Position numbers and translations under genes: made by a program
Notes under the pieces: generated by a model
What the model was told of the DNA's origin: nothing
Databases searched by the model: none
What the model saw: the letters and a program-made list of their open reading frames with translations, nothing else
DNA from: Puteibacter caeruleilacunae
GTDB taxonomy: Bacteria; Bacteroidota; Bacteroidia; Bacteroidales; Prolixibacteraceae
NCBI GenBank assembly: GCA_005217565.1
Contig: SJCO01000013.1
Coordinates: 1-64,000 of the forward strand
DNA length: 64,000 nucleotides
Reading direction: 5' to 3'
Part shown: one piece after another, positions 46,633 to 55,314 of the stretch
How the letters are laid out: each line of letters starts with the position of its first letter
How positions within the stretch are numbered: the first letter of the stretch is position 1

Positions 46633-49083
46633 TTACTCTAATTTCATTTTCAATACATTCACCTCAAACGCTTCAAAGTCGAGTTCAATGGTTTCACCCA
46701 TCTTAGCTTTCTTTACTTTTCTTTGAGATTGTGCGTGTACCCAATCGAGCGTTACGGTCTTAAATTTAGGATCGATTCCCAACTCCTGAGGATCCAACTT
46801 AAACTTTACCTTAGTTGTCTGTTCATTTAAAATTGGTCTGATAGATACACCACCATACATCCCCCCAACTTTTCCAGTATTGTTTAAGGTCACAGTCAGC
46901 GTATTCTCATCCTGAAGATCATTAGCATCAACATCCATATAAAACCCTGAAGCATTATACTTGTAGTAGCCCTTATAGCTGTAATGCCAGTTATTCAACA
47001 TCTCCTCACCTGTCTGAGGATCGATTACACCTACACACCCAGAGTGCTCTCCAATCTTCTTACCGTTGAGAAAAATCACGCTATGCTCATCCACTCCCTC
47101 AAAATGGATGCGTACTTTTTTCCCTTTCCACACTTTATGAGCCCTGAATTTAGTGCGATAAGCAATGTGTTTGGCATCAGTTAAATCTACATCTCCGATG
47201 GTAACATTCTCCCAAGAAGAATCATCAAACTGGGCTGCTGTAACTTCCGGTTTGAAAGCTTTATCAGCATACTTTCTTTTCCATTGCTTTAGTTTCAGAC
47301 TATGTTCCTCATCAAACGTCAAGTTATTGGACGGATTTCGTAAGAAGACAATGGCTTCATCATCTTTGGTATGAGCATATCCGTAAGGTTCATTTTTACG
47401 CACATCTCCAAGGATAAAATTCGTGTTATTAAAAAGAATATCTGAATGATCTAAGGTCCAGCGTAATGTTTTTCCAAGAAAATCCCACTCTTTAGAGGTT
47501 AGGTAATCGGGGGATAAATAAAGCTCGAACATTGAAACTCCGCGACTAACAAACATCCAAACGTAGTTCTTCCAATGATCTAACGACTCATTTTGAAATC
47601 CCATCATATAACGCCCTTTAATGATACCATGGGTCATAAGTGAATTCATAGGAAACTGGTACTTCTCATTCTGCCTCATACGGGTATCGCGATAAGAAAT
47701 TGCCTGCTCACGTTTGTTCCCGATGCCAGCAGAACCAACATCACCTCCGCCCATCCAAATACAATCACACCCTTTTAACCACCACGGACTCATATTCATT
47801 CCGGTAGTATAATTTAGGTAGACGTTAGGATTCAGTGACTTCATGTAATCCATAATCTCAAACATCTCCTCAACCTGACTATCACTGCTTGGTCGGTGAC
47901 CATGATCAGCATTAGGACACGACAGGTTATTATTATCATGTTTAAAGTATAAGATACGCTGGTCGACAATGATCTCTTTCAACCGTCTTTCTAACTCCGC
48001 TCTATACTTTGGCATCGATAAACACATGGTACTACTTCCCCATAGTTTTGGAATTGCAACAGCATATCCATTATCCCTGGCCCAATTCATATCAAAAGCC
48101 CTACATCCATGAACAGGCATCCAGATTCCAAGCTTTGCCTTATCCAACTTCTCTTCAACCAGATCTCTCAACTTTAATTGCGTTTCACCATCTTCAGGCT
48201 GATAAATTGAATTTCGATTCTGCCATCCATCATCAGGAACAATATAGTCGACCTTTATCTTTTGATCCTTTTCTAATCGCTCTCTGAAAGTCTCTATAGT
48301 ATTTAAATATTCAGCCAGAACAGGCTTATTCAATTCCCTGATATCGTACCATGAATTATACAATACCACAGGTCTGACTGGAGTCTTACGAATAGAATCG
48401 ACATATTCCCCCAAGAACCATTGACGAACAAGACCTTTAGGAGCAGCTCCCCACACTGCAGTCTGACTTTTATAAGGCTCCGAAATATTGTAACCTGGCA
48501 AGTGACTACATACAAGCTGTTGATTCTTATAGTTATTTTGAGCAACCGGCCACTCTAGTCCCATGAACATATCGTTCAAATATATTGGCTGGCCATATCC
48601 CTGAGAAGTACAGACAACGTCATCCTTTACATTCAGATGCTCCACCTCTATCTTTGCTACCTTAATCACCTGATCTTTTGCAGGAATTATTTCAATCCAT
48701 TTACGACCGAAAAAAGACGTAGGATCCAGTTCATATACAACCTTTAAAGTGGCCTGTTCTAATCGACTATTGCGAAGTATAAAAACAAAGGTATTTTTCC
48801 CTTTAATAGTGTGCTGTTGTATATCTATAACTTTTGAGTTCAATGCAGTCACAGGCTCTTTTGCATCATCTAAATAGATGGCAAATTCCTTTCCTGAAGT
48901 ATTCATTTGTTCAGCACAGTGCTTATTGGTAAAACTTGTAGTGACTAAAGTATTTTTATCTACAGTCAGAATTCTGGCAATATTTGTATTGCTCAATTCA
49001 TATTGCTTACCAAGTACTCCATTACTAAGGAAGCACATCAGAAATAGAAGTTTTAAATAGCGGTAATTAAATTTAGTATTCAT
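46633..49083 (-). CDS. Secreted GH36/GH27-like (clan GH-D) glycosidase with C-terminal jelly-roll domain
   Basis: 816 residues from ATG 49083; the frame extends to a TTG. Signal peptide: LKLLFLMCFLSNGVLG. The (beta/alpha)8 core contains VDYIVPDDGWQ, LGIWMPVHGCRAFD, ILYFKHDNNN (candidate nucleophile Asp, about 379) and AISYRDTRMRQ (candidate acid/base Asp, about 464). These follow the K-x-D and D-x-x-R pattern of melibiase-type enzymes. The C-terminal part (about 620-770) resembles a sugar-binding jelly roll of GH2 type: FDDSSWENVTIGDVDL, FEGVDEHSVIFLNGKKIGEHSG. Probably an exo-acting alpha-galactosidase or related enzyme; another clan GH-D specificity is possible. It is a single gene with its own operator candidate at 49188-49216. 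Confidence 0.75.
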   Translation of the reverse strand: MNTKFNYRYLKLLFLMCFLSNGVLGKQYELSNTNIARILTVDKNTLVTTSFTNKHCAEQMNTSGKEFAIYLDDAKEPVTALNSKVIDIQQHTIKGKNTFVFILRNSRLEQATLKVVYELDPTSFFGRKWIEIIPAKDQVIKVAKIEVEHLNVKDDVVCTSQGYGQPIYLNDMFMGLEWPVAQNNYKNQQLVCSHLPGYNISEPYKSQTAVWGAAPKGLVRQWFLGEYVDSIRKTPVRPVVLYNSWYDIRELNKPVLAEYLNTIETFRERLEKDQKIKVDYIVPDDGWQNRNSIYQPEDGETQLKLRDLVEEKLDKAKLGIWMPVHGCRAFDMNWARDNGYAVAIPKLWGSSTMCLSMPKYRAELERRLKEIIVDQRILYFKHDNNNLSCPNADHGHRPSSDSQVEEMFEIMDYMKSLNPNVYLNYTTGMNMSPWWLKGCDCIWMGGGDVGSAGIGNKREQAISYRDTRMRQNEKYQFPMNSLMTHGIIKGRYMMGFQNESLDHWKNYVWMFVSRGVSMFELYLSPDYLTSKEWDFLGKTLRWTLDHSDILFNNTNFILGDVRKNEPYGYAHTKDDEAIVFLRNPSNNLTFDEEHSLKLKQWKRKYADKAFKPEVTAAQFDDSSWENVTIGDVDLTDAKHIAYRTKFRAHKVWKGKKVRIHFEGVDEHSVIFLNGKKIGEHSGCVGVIDPQTGEEMLNNWHYSYKGYYKYNASGFYMDVDANDLQDENTLTVTLNNTGKVGGMYGGVSIRPILNEQTTKVKFKLDPQELGIDPKFKTVTLDWVHAQSQRKVKKAKMGETIELDFEAFEVNVLKMKLE

Positions 49084-49187
49084 ACGATATAAGTTAAGGT
49101 TATTCAAAATAGAAATGCAGATCTGTAATACATCTCATTTATAGATCGATCAATGAGGAGCAAGATAGATTGTTTAAAACAAAAGCT

Positions 49188-49216
49188 TGCACTCATACAA
49201 TCTTCTCATGCACTCA
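49188..49216. promoter_or_regulatory. 21-bp-phased TGCACTCA direct repeat upstream of the GH36-like gene
   Basis: TGCACTCA occurs at 49188-49195 and 49209-49216, exactly 21 bp apart, 105-133 bp upstream of the start codon. The same arrangement precedes the GH172 gene. Between it and the gene only an imperfect -7 box (CTATCTTGC on the minus strand) is seen. Confidence 0.55.
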
Positions 49217-49803
49217 CCTATTCAATCAACTATTAACCTACAACTTACAACTACACCTCCATAATAAATTCATCGAAACATTCCCCGCAGGATTTCACCT
49301 GTAAATTGTTTTTTTACACTGATTGTATTACTACTGTAATCTAATATATTCACGAAAACTCCTAAATCGGTCATAGAGATGTTCAAATAGTACAACGAAA
49401 CAGCTATCAGTTTTGCTTGGTATGATTGATCAAATATCCGGTATTATGAGGATGATAAAAGCAATCAAAAATCATATGAGAATATGCTCATGAACATATA
49501 ATTTTTCATAGAAAATAGGATTTCTATTTATAATTTCGGGGTACCTCAAAGTCAAGAACAATGTTATATAATAATTCAAGATGCAGTTTGCATCAACTCT
49601 GTAGATTCGATAAAGGAAGAGACTTCAAAAGAAGCTTTGGAAAGCAAAAAGGGAAAACGCTATCCCCGTGATTTTATATTCAAATAATTGCCAATCGTTG
49701 TAAATAACCATTAACAGTTTATTGGTGTCTTGTTATAGTGGAAATGTTACCTGCATGAGCAAGGTGAAGAAGTGGTAGTACATCAGGTGGTACATGCGGT
49801 AAC
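49217..49803. other. Long gap with a possible decayed gene remnant
   Basis: No convincing gene. On the plus strand a frame open from about 49508 to TAA 49687 reads ...YNFGVPQSQEQCYIII and ends SKKGKRYPRDFIFK; it has no ATG and looks like the 3' end of a lost gene. I do not recognise the family. Nothing else stands out until the terminators at 49804-49902. Confidence 0.3.
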
Positions 49804-49832
49804 AAAAAAGGGCTCTTTTCTCTGTAGAGCCC
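49804..49832 (-). terminator. Intrinsic terminator after the GH2 gene
   Basis: On the minus strand GGGCTC (49832-49827) pairs with GAGCCC (49815-49810) across an 11-nt loop whose ends can add pairs, followed by six Ts. It is about 70 bp after the GH2 stop codon. Confidence 0.75.
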
Positions 49833-49862
49833 TGGTTAAGTATCTGCAGATCTTAATACATA

Positions 49863-49902
49863 GAGGCTGTCTTTTTTTGCTCAGACAGCCTCTTCTTTTT
49901 TT
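49863..49902 (+). terminator. Plus-strand terminator abutting the GH2 stop codon
   Basis: GAGGCTGTCT and AGACAGCCTC (49863-49892) form a perfect 10-bp stem with a T-rich 10-nt loop, followed on the plus strand by TTCTTTTTTT. In this orientation it ends plus-strand transcripts running into the GH2 gene, although no intact plus-strand gene lies before it. Confidence 0.6.
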
Positions 49903-52534
49903 ACTCCTCCAATTCCAATATCTTTTCTCCTTTATCAATCACCACAGCTCTTATTTTACCCTCCGAACGTGTGACAAACGGGGCTTTATACTCAGCACAC
50001 TGCACTGTAGGTTCTGAACCATCGGTCGTATAATATATCCTCCATTTGGCCTTATCAGCCTTCCCTTTTATGGCCAGGCGATGAACATCGATAGAAGCTT
50101 TTCCATCACCACGAATAATTGCACCTACAGTCAGCTGAGTCTTCTGCTTTCCTTCTCCAAGAGCAACAAACGCATTGGTAAGTCCCATGAAAGCTTTTTT
50201 ATTATTGATACCAACATTCAATGTAGTATCAACAGGATCACCATTCTCTAATGAAATAAAACGAGCATCCCCTTCGAGATGATAAAACAGTTTTTGATCA
50301 CCATAAGGATAGAAATTTCCTTTAGTATCGGTAATTGTGGCAGTCACAATCGCATAATTATCCCTCTCTGGATTCAAATACTCATCATCCAACGACAAAG
50401 TAAAAGCAGCAGGAGTGCCAACTGTCACATGTTGTGTTTCAGTAACAACCTTACCATTCTTATATCCTTTAGCAACAATCGTCCCAGCCTCGTAAGGAAC
50501 CATAAACTCACACTGCATCTCATCCCACTTCATTCCAGGCTTATCCTTACCCAATGATTTACCATTGATCAGCAACTCAACCTCATCGCAATTTGAATAT
50601 ACCCATACCGGAATAACAGTACCAGGTTCAACATCATGATGAGTCCAATGAGGCAAGATATGAACCATTGGTTCCTTGGTCCACTGACTCTGATAGAAGT
50701 AAAACAAATCCTTCTTAAAACCAGCAACATCGATAGTTCCACCCATAAACAAACGGAAAGGCCACCCACCATGCACATAACCAGCCTCACCATAATAGTC
50801 GAAGCCCGTCCACCTGAACTGACCGCTATACCAAGGCAGGTCACGTGCCAACTCCCAACATTTACGTGCCGAGATTCTCACCATCGCATTATCATACGAC
50901 GAGTTAAAATGCTGTTTCTTATTACTCCATTCACTCTCAGGAGCCCACTCATAGCTGAATACCTCTTTTTCGGTCAAGTCAGGCAACGGAAATGGGCTCT
51001 GGCGTTTATTCGGATAGCCATCCCTGAACCAAGTTTTTGTCCGATAATACCCTCTAGTCTGCCATGTATGCGGAGCCTCAGTCGCCACAAACGGTTTATT
51101 AGGACGCTCCTTCTCAAAGAAGTGCATCATCTCAGAATGCCCATTTACCCCAAACACATCCATCGCCTCCGATCCACTATGTCCCGATGTCACCAATCGC
51201 GTATCATCCAACTCATGACACTTTGCAACCAAATCTATAGCCACACTACCACCAGTCTCATTACCCACACTATAAATGATTATCGATGGGTGATTCCTAT
51301 CCCGCTTTATCCATTCAGTCAAATCCTCTTCCCAGCAATCAGCAAACGCCTGCTGTCCATAATCATGAGTCGCCTTCTTTTTCCAGCCATCAAAGATTTC
51401 ATCCATCACCATGATACCCATCTCATCGCATAAATCATAGAAAAAAGGAGGATTAGGATTATGAGCAGTACGAATAGCATTCACCCCCATTTCTTTCAGC
51501 AGACTAATCTTCCAACGCAATAAAGGCTTGGTCCACGCACCACCAACAGGACCACCTTCCCAATGCTCACACACCCCTTGAAGCTTTGTGATACGACCAT
51601 TCAATAAGAAACCATTCTCCGTACTCCATTCAATCGTTCTCACTCCAAACAATGTATTCACCTCATCAATTGTCTTACTCCCCATCTTTATACAGCTCGA
51701 TAAACGATACAGATAAGGAGCATCAACATCCCACAATTGAGGATTAGCCACCATCAACTTTGTCACAATCTTTTGCACTTCTGCTCCATTCTTAGCTGCA
51801 TTTCCTTTCGCTATATCTGCTGAGATTTCCTGTTCCCTTACATCCACAACCTTACCATTAGCATCGTGAATAGTAGTTTCAAGAACAAGATCATCCTGAA
51901 CACATCTTAAAGTAGTTTCAATCTTCACCTCTGCCCTATTCTTTTCAATTGAAGGAGTGGTTATGTATACACCATTGGGCACTATATAATCCTTTTCAGT
52001 AACAATCAGTTTTACCGGAGCATAAATCCCGCATGGATGATACCATCGAGCAGAAGGTTCAAGCGTATTATCCACACGCACCGCAATACGATTCTCCCCA
52101 TCAACAAGATATTCAGAGATATCATAGCGAAAAGAAATATAGCCATAAACACGCTTCCCCAGGTAATGCCCATTCAGCCACACCTCACTATTCATATAAA
52201 CACCATCAAACTCCAGGACAGTCCTTTTATCCTTCCAATTCTTATCTACCTTAAAAGTCTTACTATACCAACCAATACCGCCATCACGATAACCACCTCG
52301 ATCCTGTTGAGCACCATCACGAGATACACCATTAATAAAAGCCCAATCATGAGGAACAGTTACCTTCTGCCAGCCAGAAGAAGAAACAAGTCCATTAGCA
52401 AAAGCCTCATTATCCTGATGAGTAAAAAGCCAGTCGCCTGATAAATCAACCACCTGACGTTGCCCCCAAGCTACCTGTCCAATCAAAACAAACAAGAGTA
52501 TTACCTCTAGTCGTGCATAAAAGTGTCGCATCAT
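49901..52534 (-). CDS. Secreted GH2 glycoside hydrolase (beta-galactosidase-like)
   Basis: 877 residues with signal peptide VILLFVLIGQVAWG. A sugar-binding domain (VPHDWAFINGVSRDGAQQDRG, LEFDGVYMNSEVWLNGHYLG), an immunoglobulin-like domain and a (beta/alpha)8 core follow. The core has AIRTAHNPNPPFFYDLCDEMG, the acid/base Glu in YSVGNETGGS (about 423) and the probable nucleophile Glu in VATEAPHTW (about 486). A DUF4982-type domain lies at about 630-690 and further beta domains follow. The C-terminus (about 820-877) is a Fn3-associated/chitobiase-like domain (WRIYYTTDGSEPTV). It releases a terminal beta-linked sugar, most often galactose, in the periplasm or at the surface. It is transcribed divergently from the membrane regulator at 52664. 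Confidence 0.9.
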   Translation of the reverse strand: MMRHFYARLEVILLFVLIGQVAWGQRQVVDLSGDWLFTHQDNEAFANGLVSSSGWQKVTVPHDWAFINGVSRDGAQQDRGGYRDGGIGWYSKTFKVDKNWKDKRTVLEFDGVYMNSEVWLNGHYLGKRVYGYISFRYDISEYLVDGENRIAVRVDNTLEPSARWYHPCGIYAPVKLIVTEKDYIVPNGVYITTPSIEKNRAEVKIETTLRCVQDDLVLETTIHDANGKVVDVREQEISADIAKGNAAKNGAEVQKIVTKLMVANPQLWDVDAPYLYRLSSCIKMGSKTIDEVNTLFGVRTIEWSTENGFLLNGRITKLQGVCEHWEGGPVGGAWTKPLLRWKISLLKEMGVNAIRTAHNPNPPFFYDLCDEMGIMVMDEIFDGWKKKATHDYGQQAFADCWEEDLTEWIKRDRNHPSIIIYSVGNETGGSVAIDLVAKCHELDDTRLVTSGHSGSEAMDVFGVNGHSEMMHFFEKERPNKPFVATEAPHTWQTRGYYRTKTWFRDGYPNKRQSPFPLPDLTEKEVFSYEWAPESEWSNKKQHFNSSYDNAMVRISARKCWELARDLPWYSGQFRWTGFDYYGEAGYVHGGWPFRLFMGGTIDVAGFKKDLFYFYQSQWTKEPMVHILPHWTHHDVEPGTVIPVWVYSNCDEVELLINGKSLGKDKPGMKWDEMQCEFMVPYEAGTIVAKGYKNGKVVTETQHVTVGTPAAFTLSLDDEYLNPERDNYAIVTATITDTKGNFYPYGDQKLFYHLEGDARFISLENGDPVDTTLNVGINNKKAFMGLTNAFVALGEGKQKTQLTVGAIIRGDGKASIDVHRLAIKGKADKAKWRIYYTTDGSEPTVQCAEYKAPFVTRSEGKIRAVVIDKGEKILELEE

Positions 52535-52577
52535 CTATTTAATTTTATTGAAATTTAATTGCTATTTTCGTGTCAAC

Positions 52578-52585
52578 CAAATGTA
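52578..52585 (-). promoter_or_regulatory. Exact -7 box of the GH2 gene
   Basis: TACATTTG on the minus strand matches TAnnTTTG, 44 bp before the GH2 start. TTTG lies upstream at 52605-52602 with a 16-bp gap, slightly short of the usual spacing. Confidence 0.5.
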
Positions 52586-52613
52586 GCCAGATTAAAACAC
52601 ACAAAGAAGACAT

Positions 52614-52631
52614 AACGGGTTAACAACCGTT
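52614..52631. promoter_or_regulatory. Dyad in the GH2/regulator divergent region
   Basis: AACGGGTT and AACCGTT form a 7-bp dyad with one bulged G, placed between the divergent GH2 and regulator genes. A candidate operator for the protein encoded at 52664-53824. Confidence 0.35.
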
Positions 52632-52663
52632 TTAAACGTCGACCAATACACTGAAAAACAAGC

Positions 52664-53824
52664 ATGAGCAATACAACACCGCAAAAAGAAGAAGTTCGAG
52701 TAGCGTTACAAAAAATTACGCAGAGTAGCGGATTCCGACAGTCAGAATTATACTGTCATATCCTTACATTTCTGGTTGAATCATATTGGGAAAAGACAAA
52801 TGTGAAAGAATCAATTCTGGAAGTTGAGTTGCAGGAAAAGCTAAATATTCAGCCTTATGATGGAAAGATCAGAGGTTACATGTTCAACCTCAGAAAGAAG
52901 CTCGATCAATATTACCAAGCAGAAGGAAGTGATGAAACCATCAAACTAAAGGTTGAGAAAGGACAATACAACCTTAGTGTCGAAGTAATAAAACACAACA
53001 AACAACATAACACCAACAACACGTACCTCATCGGAGCCATCGTCATGCTGGTGATAGCATTCGTTATTACACAACTCTATTTAAGTGGAAATATATCGTG
53101 GGAAAGTAATTACTGCTGGAATTCATATTTCAGGAAAGATATGCAGACCACCTGTTTTGTGGGCGATCACTACATGTTGCGCAGTAAGATGGACAATGGA
53201 TTGGAGTACGCCCTACATATCGACGGCGTATACAATGACAGAAGCTACGATACTGTAGCAGTGAAGTACAATCTAAACAAATTGGATTATGTACGCCCCA
53301 CCTTTACCTTTGTAACGAAGATGGGACCATTGGCAGTATCCGACCTCACCTATTGGTTTGCCCAACACCATAAAAAGCCACAAATCAGGATGGAGTCAGA
53401 CTTAATGCCAGACGACCTGACGCGTGAAAACATCCTCTATGTGGGCCCCTACAAAACCTTAACAGGATTGCAGGATGTCTTTCTTAAAGACTCAAAGATA
53501 TTTAAACTTGAAAATGGGAGAATTACTGATATAGAAAAGAACAAGGTATACCATAACCACCTTAAAGACAATATCCGGCACGACTATGTTATGGTATCCT
53601 TCAACAAATTATCAGATCACGGCAACGACATCCTATTCTTCGCCAGCGATCACGACATAGGTGTCATCAGTGCAGTATCAAACTTCACCAATCCCCAATG
53701 GCTGGCAAACTTTTACAAAAACCTCCCCTCCAAAAGCACTCACTTCAACGCCCTCTTCCTAGTCAAAGGAATCGAACGAACAGATCTGCAATGTGAGTTG
53801 GTAAGGCTGGAGGTGGTGGAGTAA
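52664..53824 (+). CDS. Membrane-anchored putative one-component regulator
   Basis: 386 residues in three parts. Residues 1-108 (RQSELYCHILTFLVESYWE, DGKIRGYMFNLRKKLDQYY, IKLKVEKGQYNLSVEV) resemble the N-terminal winged-helix-like region found in some bacterial membrane regulators and cyclase- or TolB-type proteins, where the pattern is L-R-K-L-x-x-Y-Y then I-x-x-x-K-G-x-Y. A single membrane helix follows at about 122-144 (YLIGAIVMLVIAFVITQLYL). The remaining roughly 240 residues would be periplasmic and match no family I know (MLRSKMDNGLEYALHIDGVYND; ENILYVGPYKTLTGLQDVFL). The topology recalls ToxR/CadC. It is divergent from the GH2 gene across 129 bp containing a dyad, so it may regulate that gene. 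DNA binding is inference. Confidence 0.6.
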   Translation: MSNTTPQKEEVRVALQKITQSSGFRQSELYCHILTFLVESYWEKTNVKESILEVELQEKLNIQPYDGKIRGYMFNLRKKLDQYYQAEGSDETIKLKVEKGQYNLSVEVIKHNKQHNTNNTYLIGAIVMLVIAFVITQLYLSGNISWESNYCWNSYFRKDMQTTCFVGDHYMLRSKMDNGLEYALHIDGVYNDRSYDTVAVKYNLNKLDYVRPTFTFVTKMGPLAVSDLTYWFAQHHKKPQIRMESDLMPDDLTRENILYVGPYKTLTGLQDVFLKDSKIFKLENGRITDIEKNKVYHNHLKDNIRHDYVMVSFNKLSDHGNDILFFASDHDIGVISAVSNFTNPQWLANFYKNLPSKSTHFNALFLVKGIERTDLQCELVRLEVVE

Positions 53825-53894
53825 AAAGCTCCTATTCAGGATCAACTTTGAACCTGAAACTATGAGGCTATAGCCGAACAGAAACCTCTAACAA

Positions 53895-55307
53895 CTACAG
53901 CGTATAAGCTATAGTAAACGCCCCTCCAAAGCGAGTTGTATCAACACCATCATCCCACAACTCACCTTTATCCAAAGCCATATCTAGCTTCAAAGTCATA
54001 GGTAGTTTTGGGCATTGATAAGAGAATCCAAGAAGTGATGAGAATTGGGAACGATTAGAAGGATAATAAACATCCATCGTTCCTCCATTCTTTGAATGTG
54101 TCAATTTCAATTCCCACTTCAACTGTTCATTCAAGTATCCATTCATTCCTAAATGCCATGCAGAAATTAGATTGTTCGTTATCTGAATAGGAATACCATC
54201 TTCGTTATATTGTACTGGTCCAAACAATGGAGATGTCATTACCATTCCATGGTAAGTAAAACCTGATGAATAAACCTCATGATTATAATATCTATCCCTA
54301 CCTCTTCCAGTAGCAACATCAGTACCAGACTTCTTTACTAAATGCTGTTTTCCACTTTGATTCTTCGAATATAAGTGTTCAAGGACGACATTCTGTAGTA
54401 CTGATTCTTTTTTATTATTTTTAAAATGAATACCGTAAAGATTATCCTTATAATTATCTAACTCCATACCAGAATTATCCTCAAACGGATGAGATAGATA
54501 GAATTCGATATCATAAGAAATAAATGATTTTTCAATGGATAGGTTGTACACTCCTAAATGATTACCCATTACGTTAGCTTGATCAATCGCTAACGAATTA
54601 TTATCTCCGCTTTTACCTCTTATTACCCTAAGATAATCACTAAATGAAGACGGCAGCTCTCCTTCGCTAGTTGACCTACCTCCCCACATTACTAAATGCT
54701 CTCCTCCAAAAGTAATCTGCAAATTCTCGATCTTACCAAATTGACAGTACAATGCCTTATGATGCAATCGGGTATCATCTACCCAACGCTTATCGTTTAA
54801 CAGTCCTTCCTCCCAGAAAGCTTTAATACGAAATTTTCTACCAACGAAGTCATTTAATCCCACTCTTAACTTAGGATAAGATCGAGCATTCCTTGAACTT
54901 ATTAGGTTCTTATTTGAGCTAGACAAACCATCAAAGAGTTGTATATCATTCCATTTTCCTACTTTTAGAAAAATCTTTTTATAGATCAATCCTCCAAATA
55001 ATTCATTTAAATCAACATCTTGATCTGCACTTATATTAGCATTCACTCGTCCTCCATAACTATAACTTAGTCCGGAATGAGGTGTAGTACTATTATTTTT
55101 GTAAGAAAGTTCAAAATTTTGAGAAAGATCTTCATTCTGTTCAATTCGTCCCATTTGATTTACCCATAACCAGAATGGCAGTTTTCCTTTCGAGCCAATT
55201 AATGTTTTTGCTTCTACCTGAAACTTCGATTCAACCTCACAATTATCTTGGGAAAAAACAGTATTCCATGCACCCAACAAAACGACTAATATATATACTC
55301 TCTTCAT
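53895..55307 (-). CDS. Wzi-like capsule assembly outer-membrane protein
   Basis: 470 residues from ATG 55307, which follows an AAAGAAAGA ribosome-binding stretch; the frame extends to a TTG inside manC. Signal peptide: MKRVYILVVLLGAWNTVFS. The mature part begins EVESKFQVEAKTLIGSKGKLPFWLW and has LKVGKWNDIQLFDGLSSS and ITFGGEHLVMWGG, typical of the Wzi-type capsule-assembly beta-barrel family, ending GGAFTIAYTL. It probably anchors or organises the surface polysaccharide made by this cluster. It is the last gene of the minus-strand cluster, starting 8 bp after manC. Confidence 0.85.
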   Translation of the reverse strand: MKRVYILVVLLGAWNTVFSQDNCEVESKFQVEAKTLIGSKGKLPFWLWVNQMGRIEQNEDLSQNFELSYKNNSTTPHSGLSYSYGGRVNANISADQDVDLNELFGGLIYKKIFLKVGKWNDIQLFDGLSSSNKNLISSRNARSYPKLRVGLNDFVGRKFRIKAFWEEGLLNDKRWVDDTRLHHKALYCQFGKIENLQITFGGEHLVMWGGRSTSEGELPSSFSDYLRVIRGKSGDNNSLAIDQANVMGNHLGVYNLSIEKSFISYDIEFYLSHPFEDNSGMELDNYKDNLYGIHFKNNKKESVLQNVVLEHLYSKNQSGKQHLVKKSGTDVATGRGRDRYYNHEVYSSGFTYHGMVMTSPLFGPVQYNEDGIPIQITNNLISAWHLGMNGYLNEQLKWELKLTHSKNGGTMDVYYPSNRSQFSSLLGFSYQCPKLPMTLKLDMALDKGELWDDGVDTTRFGGAFTIAYTL

Positions 55308-55314
55308 TCTTTCT

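Noticed and set aside
50636-51433. 265-codon plus-strand frame inside the GH2 gene
   Set aside because: It is antisense to the well-conserved catalytic domain of the GH2 enzyme, and its translation shows no domain or plausible start context.
53833-53858. TTCAGG/CCTGAA hairpin between the regulator and the wzi-like gene
   Set aside because: The stem is only about 6 bp and no U-tract follows in either direction, so it was not called a terminator.
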